The notes under the pieces: model-generated
Database searches by the model: none
What the model was told of the DNA's origin: nothing
What the model saw: only the letters and a program-made list of their open reading frames with translations
Program-made: the position numbers and the translations under genes
From: Streptomyces spinosus
GTDB lineage: Bacteria > Actinomycetota > Actinomycetes > Streptomycetales > Streptomycetaceae
Direction of reading: 5' to 3'
NCBI RefSeq assembly: GCF_020400655.1
Contig: NZ_JAINRC010000008.1
Coordinates: 1-64,000, forward strand
Length of the DNA stretch: 64,000 nt
In this document: positions 36,703 through 44,544 of the stretch, piece by piece
Layout: the number at the start of each line of letters is the position of its first letter
Position numbering within the stretch: position 1 is the first letter of the stretch

Positions 36703-38325
36703 TCAGCGGAGCAGTCGGCGGAGCCGGCCGCGTGCCACCGCCAGCACGCCCCGGAGACCGGTGGCCACCCGCACGGCCAGTGCGCCGGAGTGCGTGGCGT
36801 ACGGCTGTGCCAGGAGCACGCCGTGCAGGGCGCTCGGCACGGCGTGCCGGCGCAGCCGGCCCGCGCCCGCGAGGGCGTGCGCCGTGGTCTCGCGCCGGGT
36901 GCCGTCCGGGAAACGGAGGGTCAGACGCAGGTCCCAGGTGCCCGGACCGAGCCGTGCCAGGTCGACGGGCACCTCGGCGGACCAGCCCTGCGGGACGGAC
37001 GGGGTGAGCGCCACCGTGGTGTGCCCGCGCCCGCGGTCGTCCTCCCGCGCGCGCCACTCCACGTCCACCTCGGGCGGTCCCGCCTCGGCCACCTTCCCGT
37101 ACAGCTCGTGCAGCCGCAGGCGCAGCAGTGAGGTCCGCGCGCGGGGGCGCAGTTCCGCGTCGACCGCGAGCGGGAGCGCGGCGACGGGCCCGGCCAGCAG
37201 GGGGGCCAGGGAGACCTCGGGGAGGTCGGCGGACCAGACCGGGCCGTCCTCGGGGGTGCGGGCGTACGGCGGGAGCAGCCGGGCCGGGCGGGCGGCGAGT
37301 TCGCGCAGGCGGGGAAGGTCGCGCGGCTCGGGGGAGGCCAGGACGACCCGCGCCAGCAGGCCCCCGGGGGTGGCGGGGTCCGGCTCCCGGCCGGCCGCGT
37401 CGTAGCGCGCGAGGTACGCGCGGGTGTGCGCCCACCAGGCACGCCGGTACCGCGCGTCGCGCAACCCCAGCTCGCGCGCGTACATGCGCAGGTCGTGGTC
37501 GAGGAACTTGACGCGTGCCGCCCGCGCCAGTTCCCTCTGCCCGGCGTCCAGCAGGATGTCGTACGCCAGCGCGCACGCCTCGAGACGCGCCGTCCAGTTC
37601 CCGATGCCGCCCCGGTCCAGCGAGAGCGACAGCCGCCCGGCCGACCGGCGTACCTGCCAGACGTAGACCCGGTCCGGGACCAGCGCGACGCGCGGGGACG
37701 CGGCCAGCACGCGCGCGGTGAAGACGAAGTCCTCGTAGAGGAAGCGGCCCTCGGGGAAGCGGATGCCGTGGTCGCGCAGGAAGTCGGTGCGGTACAGCTT
37801 GTTGACGCACAGCGTGTCCTGGACGAGCCCGGGGTGCCGCGAGGGGCGCGCGAGGACGGTGTGGGCCGTGTAGAGGGGCGCCTGCCAGGGCTGTTCACGC
37901 CCCGAGGGAAGCTCCCGGCGCACACACAGACCGCTGGCGACCTGGGCGCTCGCCTGCGTGACCGCCGTCAGCAGCGCGTCCACCGCGCCGGGCGGCAGCA
38001 CGTCGTCGCTGTCCAGGAACATCACGTACGGCGCGGTCGCCGCGTCGATCCCGGTGTTGCGCGGACTGCCGCAGCCGCCGCTGTTCACGCTCCGGCGCAC
38101 CACCCGCAGCCGCGGCTCACCGGCGGCCAGCCCGGCGAGCAGGGCGTCGCTGCCGTCCGTGGAGCAGTCGTCCACGGCGATCACCTCGGCCACCGCCGGC
38201 CCCTGCGCCAGCGCCGAGCGCACGGCCTCGCCCACATGGACGCGGTCGTTGTGGCCGATGACGACCACGGCGACCTGAGCGGCCGGGGCCGGGGCCGGGT
38301 GCGTCGTACGCGGTGCTGGATGCAT
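36703..38325 (-). CDS. GT2 family glycosyltransferase with C-terminal extension
   Basis: 540 aa from ATG 38325 (GTG 38334 is also possible). The GT-A domain has DDCSTD (52-57), NSGGCGSPRN and the metal-binding DSDD (105-108). A roughly 200-residue C-terminal region rich in Arg and beta-strand pattern follows, as in the GT2 at 29946. Conserved WWAHTRAYLARYD-type sequence links the two parts. Likely a wall-polymer decorating enzyme, from context. Convergent with the TetR gene. Confidence 0.84.
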   Translation of the reverse strand: MHPAPRTTHPAPAPAAQVAVVVIGHNDRVHVGEAVRSALAQGPAVAEVIAVDDCSTDGSDALLAGLAAGEPRLRVVRRSVNSGGCGSPRNTGIDAATAPYVMFLDSDDVLPPGAVDALLTAVTQASAQVASGLCVRRELPSGREQPWQAPLYTAHTVLARPSRHPGLVQDTLCVNKLYRTDFLRDHGIRFPEGRFLYEDFVFTARVLAASPRVALVPDRVYVWQVRRSAGRLSLSLDRGGIGNWTARLEACALAYDILLDAGQRELARAARVKFLDHDLRMYARELGLRDARYRRAWWAHTRAYLARYDAAGREPDPATPGGLLARVVLASPEPRDLPRLRELAARPARLLPPYARTPEDGPVWSADLPEVSLAPLLAGPVAALPLAVDAELRPRARTSLLRLRLHELYGKVAEAGPPEVDVEWRAREDDRGRGHTTVALTPSVPQGWSAEVPVDLARLGPGTWDLRLTLRFPDGTRRETTAHALAGAGRLRRHAVPSALHGVLLAQPYATHSGALAVRVATGLRGVLAVARGRLRRLLR

Positions 38326-38369
38326 GGGGTCCACGGGCCGGGAGCGTAGGAGAACTCGGTAAGAGGCCG

Positions 38370-39641
38370 TCAGGAGGCGCTCAGTACTCGCTCCCGAAGA
38401 CGGTCGGAACCGGGCCGGGGTTGCGTGCTCGGCGCCGGCCGCCCGGCCGGCGGCCGCGTGGACCGCCACAGCCGTACGAAGGACAGCACGGCGGCGGCCG
38501 TCAGCAGCCCGTTCCGGGACAGCATCAGCAGGCACCCGGCCCAACTGCCGCCGACCACCTCGCGGTAGTACATCGGGTACGCCACCGAACTCAGCGCGGA
38601 CGCCAGCAGGATCAGCACCGCCACCGGCCGCTGGCCGGTGTGCCGGGAGGTCAGGCACACGGCGGCCAGCCCGATCAGCCAGATCATGTACTGGGGGCTG
38701 ATGACCCGGCTGGTGACCGTGAACAGCAGCACCGCGCTCAGGGCCGCGTCGTACGGCGTCGCCTCGCTCCAGCGACGCGCCCGTACCCGCCACAGCACCA
38801 GCAGTCCGAAGGAGACCGCCGTCAGCGTCAGCGAGGCGGTGGCGACGGCGTGCACGTGGGGGCCGGTCATCTCCACCGCGCCGTACCGGTAGCGGGCCCG
38901 GCCCGGCCAGCCGAAGTGCCGGGCCAGATTGAGTGCCGTACCGCCGAGCGACTCGATCTGCACGCCCCGGCCGCCCTGCTCCCGCAGGAAGGACAGCGGA
39001 TGCGCGAAGAGGGCCGCGAGCACGGCCAGGCACGCGGCCCCGGCCCACGCCCCCCACGCCCACGCCCTGCGCGTCGGCCGGCCCCGGGGCGTGCCCAGCA
39101 GCACCAGCGCCGGCCACACCTTCACCAGCGCGCCCACCGCCGCGAGCACACCGCCCGCGCGCGGGGAACGCGCCGAGGCCAGCAGGGACAGCACGGCCAG
39201 GGCGGTGACCTGCACGTCGTACCGGGCGAGCGGCATGTGCAGCAGCAGCGGCAGACCGCCCGTCCACAGCGCCGCGCCGAGCAGGCTCCGCCCGGGCCGG
39301 GTGCCCGCGCGGAGCAGCGCCGCCACGGTCAGCGCGTCCACGGTCAGGGTGAGCGCCACGAACGCCTCGAAGTACGTCAGGCCCGGCAGCAGGTCCGGCG
39401 CCAGCAGCACCGCGCCCGCGCCCGGCGGGTACTGCCACAGCGTGTCGTGCACCGGGAAGGAACCGTGCGCGAGGATGCCGTACCAGTGGAAGTACAGCCG
39501 CCACACCTCACGGGTCACCGAGCCGCCGCCGAGCAGCGGGGCGCCGCCGTGGACGAGCAGCCACAGCATCAGCGCGCGGGTGGCGAGCCACAGGGCGGTG
39601 AGGGTGAGGACCGGGCCGGGGGTGACACGGAGACGGTTCAT
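38370..39641 (-). CDS. GT87-like polyprenol-dependent glycosyltransferase, integral membrane
   Basis: 423 aa from ATG 39641 (GTG 39644 directly before it). About ten membrane spans are predicted. Conserved features of actinobacterial GT87 (mannosyltransferase-like) proteins are WQYPPGAGAVLLAPDLL in the second external loop, ALVKVWPALVLLGTPRG, and VISPQYMIWLIGLAAV. The donor is probably polyprenyl-phosphate mannose. It lies 44 nt upstream of the GT2 gene on the same strand and is probably cotranscribed. Confidence 0.82.
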   Translation of the reverse strand: MNRLRVTPGPVLTLTALWLATRALMLWLLVHGGAPLLGGGSVTREVWRLYFHWYGILAHGSFPVHDTLWQYPPGAGAVLLAPDLLPGLTYFEAFVALTLTVDALTVAALLRAGTRPGRSLLGAALWTGGLPLLLHMPLARYDVQVTALAVLSLLASARSPRAGGVLAAVGALVKVWPALVLLGTPRGRPTRRAWAWGAWAGAACLAVLAALFAHPLSFLREQGGRGVQIESLGGTALNLARHFGWPGRARYRYGAVEMTGPHVHAVATASLTLTAVSFGLLVLWRVRARRWSEATPYDAALSAVLLFTVTSRVISPQYMIWLIGLAAVCLTSRHTGQRPVAVLILLASALSSVAYPMYYREVVGGSWAGCLLMLSRNGLLTAAAVLSFVRLWRSTRPPAGRPAPSTQPRPGSDRLRERVLSAS

Positions 39642-39731
39642 CACATGGGAGCCTAAGCGGTATGGATGGTGTATTGATGCTGATACGCCGTCAAGGACCG
39701 CAAATATTGGGTAATCGCAAGAGATCGGGCC
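39642..39731. promoter_or_regulatory. AT-rich divergent promoter region
   Basis: This 90-nt gap between two divergent membrane glycosyltransferase genes is AT-rich (GCAAATATTGGG and similar). On the minus strand TTGACG (39694-39689) is a good -35 match and TAGGCT (39655-39650) a possible -10, but the two are too far apart to be one promoter. No convincing plus-strand pair. Confidence 0.35.
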
Positions 39732-41351
39732 ATGGTGAACGTCGGGCTTCCTGCGAAACCGCAGTCGCGTCGGGCGGCTGGAACGACCACGGACCTGCCG
39801 ACAGGTGCAACGAGCCACCTCCCGCACGGGACACTCGGGCCCACCCGCCTGCACCGGGCCGCCGTCGTGGGCGTGCCCGCGCTGGTGATGCTCGCGCTCG
39901 GGCTCTGGGGCCTGGACCGGGGCGGCATGTGGCGCGACGAGGCCGTCAGCTTCCAGGTCGGGCGCCGTACGGTGCCGCGGATCTGGCTCCTGCTCCACGA
40001 CGTGGACGCGGTGCACGGCCTGTACTACCTGCTGCTGCGCCCGGTCCTCGCCGTCCATCCCGGTGAGGTCGCCCTGCGGCTGCCGTCGGTGTGCGCGGCG
40101 ACCCTCACGGCGGGCCTGGTGGCCGCCCTCGGCGCCCGGCTGGTCCGGCCGCGGGCCGGCCTGTGGGCCGGGCTGCTCTACGCCGTCGCGCCGATGGCCG
40201 GCCACTACGCGCAGGAGGGCCGCTCCTACGCCCTGGTCGCGGCCGGCGCCACCGCGGCGACCCTGCTGTTCGTCCGGGCCGTGCGGTGCGGGCCGTGGTG
40301 GCCGTACGGCGCGGTCCTCGGACTCACCTGCTGGCTGCACGAGTTCGCGGTGCTGCTGCTCCTCGCCCACGCGGTGTCGCTGGCGCTGGCGCGGGCCGGG
40401 GCGCGGGCGTGGCGGGGGTGGGGGAGCGCGGCGGCGGCGGTCGTGGTCGCGCTGGTGCCGATGGTGGTGGTCTCGCGGGGGCAGTCGGCGCAGGTGGCCT
40501 GGTTGCGCACGCCTACGGCGGATACGGCGGAGAGGTTGCTGCGGAGGTTCCTGGGGCCGACGGACGAGGTGTTCTGGGTGTGTCTCGCGCTGGCCGTGGT
40601 GGGGCTGGTCGGCCTGGTGGGGCGACGGGGGGAACCGACGTGTGCCGGGGTCGCGTTGCCGCTGGTGGTGGTGCCGCCGGCGGTGCTGATGCTGGCGTCG
40701 CAGTTCTCGCCGCTGTACGTCGACCGGTATGTGCTCTACGCGCTGCCGGGGGCGCCGCTGCTGGTGGCGGCCGGGGCCGAGCGGGTGGCGGGGGCGGTGC
40801 GGAGGCGGTCGTTCCCGCGGTCCGCGGCGGTCCCCCTCGCCGGCGTCCTCGCCGTCGCCCTCAGCCTCCTCCACCAGCTCCCGCTCCTGCGGCAGGACCG
40901 CGATCCGGGCAGCAGGCCGGATGACCTCGGTGCCGTCTCCCGTGCCGTCGCGCGCAGGGTGGAGCCGGGCGATCCCGTGCTGTTCGTGCCGGCGTCGGCC
41001 CGGAACGTCGCGCTCACCTACCCGGGGGCGTTCCGGGGGACCCGGGACATCGCGCTCGTGGCGGGGGCCGCCGGGTCCGGGACGCTGTACGGGCGCGAGG
41101 CCGCTCCGGCGGAGCTGCGGCGCAGGCTGGCGCGGGTGGACCGGGTGTGGGCCGTGGCGGACCGCAAGCTGCTCACCGGCCGCGAGGCACCGGGCGGTCC
41201 CGTCGAGCGGGCGAAGACCGACGTGCTGGGGCGGGAGTTCCTCGGCCAGGGCGAGACCGTGCGGGGCGGGGTGACCGTACGGCTGTACGTCCGCCCGGTC
41301 ATCCCGCTGCTCGCGCCTCAGCCTCCGCCGCCGCGTCCAGGGCCGTCGTGA
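39732..41351 (+). CDS. GT39-like membrane glycosyltransferase
   Basis: 539 aa from ATG 39732. A hydrophilic 40-residue leader precedes about eleven membrane spans. The first external loop has GGMWRDEAVSFQVGRR, with the Asp-Glu pair typical of GT39/ArnT-like enzymes. AQEGRSYAL and LYVDRYVLYALPGAPLL are further family signs. The enzyme should transfer a sugar from a polyprenyl phosphate to an outside acceptor. Its 3' end overlaps the convergent ohrR gene by 53 nt. Confidence 0.84.
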   Translation: MVNVGLPAKPQSRRAAGTTTDLPTGATSHLPHGTLGPTRLHRAAVVGVPALVMLALGLWGLDRGGMWRDEAVSFQVGRRTVPRIWLLLHDVDAVHGLYYLLLRPVLAVHPGEVALRLPSVCAATLTAGLVAALGARLVRPRAGLWAGLLYAVAPMAGHYAQEGRSYALVAAGATAATLLFVRAVRCGPWWPYGAVLGLTCWLHEFAVLLLLAHAVSLALARAGARAWRGWGSAAAAVVVALVPMVVVSRGQSAQVAWLRTPTADTAERLLRRFLGPTDEVFWVCLALAVVGLVGLVGRRGEPTCAGVALPLVVVPPAVLMLASQFSPLYVDRYVLYALPGAPLLVAAGAERVAGAVRRRSFPRSAAVPLAGVLAVALSLLHQLPLLRQDRDPGSRPDDLGAVSRAVARRVEPGDPVLFVPASARNVALTYPGAFRGTRDIALVAGAAGSGTLYGREAAPAELRRRLARVDRVWAVADRKLLTGREAPGGPVERAKTDVLGREFLGQGETVRGGVTVRLYVRPVIPLLAPQPPPPRPGPS

Positions 41352-41763
41352 GCCGCTCCAGGCGGGCGTGCAGGTCGACGACCTCCGCCAGGTCGAGGCC
41401 GGTCGCCGACATGATCCGGGGAGGCACCTCCAGGGCCCGCTCGCGCAGCGCCGTGCCCTCCTCGGTGAGGTGGACCCGCACCGAGCGCTCGTCCTGCGCG
41501 CTGCGCTCGCGCCGCACCAGCCCGGCCCCCTCCAGCCGCTTGACGAGGGGGGACAGCGTGCCGGAGTCGAGCCGCAGCTGTTCGCCGAGCTTCTTGACGG
41601 GCAGGTCGCCGTGTTCCCACAGGACCAGCATCACCAGGTACTGGGGATAGGTGAGCCCGAGGTCCTTGAGGATCAGGCGGTAGACGCTGTTGAAGGCGCG
41701 GGACGCCGCGTGCAGCGAGAAGCAGATCTGGCGGTTCAGTCGCAGCCACTCCGTGTCGGTCAT
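41299..41763 (-). CDS. ohrR: MarR-family peroxide sensor OhrR
   Basis: 154 aa from ATG 41763. Cys14 in NRQICFSLHAASRAFNSVYR is the peroxide-reactive Cys of OhrR. The winged HTH includes LDSGTLSPLVKRLEGAGLV and ERSVRVHLTEEG. Oxidation of this Cys by organic hydroperoxide releases the repressor from the divergent ohr promoter. The ATG follows a TATCCT -10 by 6 nt and may be leaderless. The 3' end overlaps the GT39-like gene tail-to-tail. Confidence 0.93.
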   Translation of the reverse strand: MTDTEWLRLNRQICFSLHAASRAFNSVYRLILKDLGLTYPQYLVMLVLWEHGDLPVKKLGEQLRLDSGTLSPLVKRLEGAGLVRRERSAQDERSVRVHLTEEGTALRERALEVPPRIMSATGLDLAEVVDLHARLERLTTALDAAAEAEARAAG

Positions 41764-41769
41764 GGGTCC

Positions 41770-41775
41770 AGGATA
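41770..41775 (-). promoter_or_regulatory. -10 element TATCCT of ohrR, leaderless candidate
   Basis: Read on the minus strand, TATCCT is followed by 6 nt and ATG 41763. The position of the -35 falls within the OhrR operator, consistent with autorepression. Confidence 0.45.
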
Positions 41776-41792
41776 GCTCTCGCGGCCCATTT

Positions 41793-41817
41793 AGTTGTGT
41801 GCAACTCAGTTGTGTGC
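41793..41817. promoter_or_regulatory. OhrR operator candidate
   Basis: AGTTG (41793) ... CAACT (41802-41806) ... AGTTG (41808-41812) gives two overlapping inverted repeats. AGTTGTGTGC is also directly repeated at 41793 and 41808. It lies in the divergent ohrR-ohr gap, as OhrR boxes do. Confidence 0.65.
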
Positions 41818-41864
41818 TCTACTTGTGCTCACAACGAACCGAACACCCGAGAGGGATGGTCTTC

Positions 41865-42278
<414 letters not shown>

Positions 42279-42291
42279 GCACCGCGCACGC

Positions 42292-42328
42292 CCGAGGGGG
42301 CCGGCCCGGCCGGGGCCGGCCCCCTCGG
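42292..42328. terminator. Bidirectional terminator between ohr and TagF-like B
   Basis: A 15-bp perfect stem pairs 42292-42306 with 42314-42328 around a 7-nt GC loop. It lies between convergent stops (42278 plus strand, 42337 minus strand). Confidence 0.8.
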
Positions 42329-42336
42329 TGTCCCCG

Positions 42337-44538
42337 CTAGGCCGACGTCAGCGTGTCCGGGGAGGCCGCCTGGCCCGGGATCCGGGGCAGCGGGGCGGGC
42401 ATCGGCTCGCCCAGCAGCAGGCTCCGTACGACCCGTTCGGCGGCCCGCCCGTCCTCGTACGCGCAGAACCGGGCCCGGAAGTCCGCGCGCAGCCGCGCCG
42501 ACTCCTCGTCCCGCCACCCGCCCGAGGCGAACAGCCGGGCCAGCTCCCGGTAGGAGCGCGTGACATGGCCGGGCGGCTCGGCGGTGATGTCGAGGTAGGT
42601 GCCCCGGCTCGCCGTGAACGCCGCCCAGTCGTCGGCGTGCACCACGATCGGCCGGTCCAGATTGGCGTAGTCGAACATGACGGACGAGTAGTCGGTGACC
42701 AGCGCGTCCGCCGCCAGCAGCACGTCGGACAGCCGTGGTTCGTCGGTCGCGTCCACCACGACCCCGCGCCTGGCCAGCTCCGTGAGGCCCATGCCTCGCG
42801 CGTGACCCTGCGCCAGCGACGGGTGCAGCCGGACCACCAGGGTGTGGCCCTCGCCGAGGTCGGCCGCGAACCGGGCCAGGTCGAACCGCTCCACGTACCC
42901 GCCGCGGCGGTAGTCCCGCCGGGTCGGCGCGTACAGCACGACCGTGTGGTCCGCCGGGATGCCGTGCCGCTCCCGGAAATCGCCGTGACCGCCGTTCACC
43001 AGCACGTCGTTGCGCGGGCTGCCGGTGCGCACCGAGGTGAAGTGGCAGGGGTAGGCCCGCTCCCAGACCAGCTCGGAGTGGCGGTTGGCGACCAGGCTGT
43101 AGTCCCAGCGGTCGGCCCGGCGCAGCATCTGTGGCACGTCGAAGCCGAGCCGGGCGCCCGGCTTGTCCAGCAGGTCGGCGCCCAGGTACTTCAGCGGGGT
43201 GCCCTGATGGGTGTGGATGTGCACGCTGCCGGGGCGCTTGGCGAGAGCGCCGGGCCAGTTGACGTCGTTGACGAAGAACTTCGCGCGTGCGGTCACCTCC
43301 AGGTATCGCCGGGAGCCGACGATCACGTGCTCGACGCCGGCCGGCAGCCGCGCGGCCGTCTCCGCGTCCCGCACCACCCACACGCCGCGCAGCCGCGGGG
43401 CGATCTCCCGGGCGGCGGCGTGTACGGCCGCCGGGTCGCCGAGCACACCCCGGTGCGAGGACGCCGAGTAGACGACGAGGTTCTCGTCGAGCGGGCGGAG
43501 GGTGTGCAGGGCCGTCCAGCCGGTGCGGGCCCGCGCGCCGGCTGCCCGTCGCACCCCGTCCGCCCGCCGGGCGGCCTCCCGGCCCGCCCGCGCCGCCTGC
43601 CGCCTGACCCGGTACCCGGCCCACGAACCGGTCAGCACGGCGACCTCGCCGTCCACCGGGGCGCCCTCCGGCCGGTGCCGGCGGAACATCTCCGCCGTAC
43701 GCCGGAAGAACTCGGCCCTGTCGGCGGGCGGCAGCCGGTCCGGCTTGGCCAGGATGTCCAGGCAGTGCTCGCCCATCTTGCGGTGCAGGTAGGGCCGCCA
43801 GGCCGCCAGCTCGGGCCGCCCGGCCACGAAGGCGAACACCCGCTCGTACTGGTCGTGGATGTCGAAGTGCTTGCGGCTGGTGGTGGACAGGATGTTGCCC
43901 TGGCGGCGCTGCCGGTAGTTCAGGCAGATCCGGTCCAGGGCGGCGATCCGGCGGGCGCTGAGCATGACCGGGAAGGTCCAGGGGGTGTCCTCGTAGTATC
44001 CCGGCGGGAACGCGAAACCGTGCTCCGCGACGAACGCGCGCCGGTACACCTTGTTCCAGACCACCATCAGCAGGTCGAGGACCTGTGGGTACTCCGAGAC
44101 GGTGAACGTGCCGGGCGCCTCCGCCAGGACGTGCGCGAGGACGTTGCGCCGGGTGCCGCCCCACCAGTAGGTGCGCGCGTAGTCGAAGACGAGCACGTCG
44201 GGGTCCCCGGCCTCGGTGAGCCGGTCGGCGACGGCCCGCAGCGCGCCCGGGGTGAGGGTGTCGTCGCTGTCCAGGAAGAAGAGGTAGTCGCCGGTGGCGT
44301 GCGGCATGCCCGCGTTGCGCGCCCGGCCGAGGCCCACGTTCTCCGGCAGGTGCAGCACCTTCACGCGCGAGTCGCGCTCGGCGTACTCGTCCAGGATCGC
44401 GCCGCAGCCGTCCGGGGAGCAGTCGTCCACGGCGATCAGCTCGAAGTCGCCGAAGGACTGGCCGAGCACCGAGTCCAGGCACTCGCGCAGGAATCCCTGC
44501 ACCTTGAAACAGGGCACGATCACACTGAAGCGGGGCAC
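42337..44538 (-). CDS. GT2/TagF-like glycerophosphotransferase fusion (paralogue B)
   Basis: 733 aa from ATG 44538. The N-terminal GT2 domain is intact: VDDCSPDG (37-44), GLGRARNAG and DSDD (90-93). The C-terminal Glyphos_transf domain (about 355-705) keeps VTDYSSVMFDYANLDRP and VVRLHPSL. The usual HGTPLK reads HQGTPLK, with the His one position earlier, near residue 445, and APTHRD reads APTRRD. It should both transfer a sugar and polymerise a polyol phosphate, if both domains are active. It is 6 nt downstream of paralogue C. Confidence 0.87.
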   Translation of the reverse strand: MPRFSVIVPCFKVQGFLRECLDSVLGQSFGDFELIAVDDCSPDGCGAILDEYAERDSRVKVLHLPENVGLGRARNAGMPHATGDYLFFLDSDDTLTPGALRAVADRLTEAGDPDVLVFDYARTYWWGGTRRNVLAHVLAEAPGTFTVSEYPQVLDLLMVVWNKVYRRAFVAEHGFAFPPGYYEDTPWTFPVMLSARRIAALDRICLNYRQRRQGNILSTTSRKHFDIHDQYERVFAFVAGRPELAAWRPYLHRKMGEHCLDILAKPDRLPPADRAEFFRRTAEMFRRHRPEGAPVDGEVAVLTGSWAGYRVRRQAARAGREAARRADGVRRAAGARARTGWTALHTLRPLDENLVVYSASSHRGVLGDPAAVHAAAREIAPRLRGVWVVRDAETAARLPAGVEHVIVGSRRYLEVTARAKFFVNDVNWPGALAKRPGSVHIHTHQGTPLKYLGADLLDKPGARLGFDVPQMLRRADRWDYSLVANRHSELVWERAYPCHFTSVRTGSPRNDVLVNGGHGDFRERHGIPADHTVVLYAPTRRDYRRGGYVERFDLARFAADLGEGHTLVVRLHPSLAQGHARGMGLTELARRGVVVDATDEPRLSDVLLAADALVTDYSSVMFDYANLDRPIVVHADDWAAFTASRGTYLDITAEPPGHVTRSYRELARLFASGGWRDEESARLRADFRARFCAYEDGRAAERVVRSLLLGEPMPAPLPRIPGQAASPDTLTSA

Positions 44539-44544
44539 GGCGGG

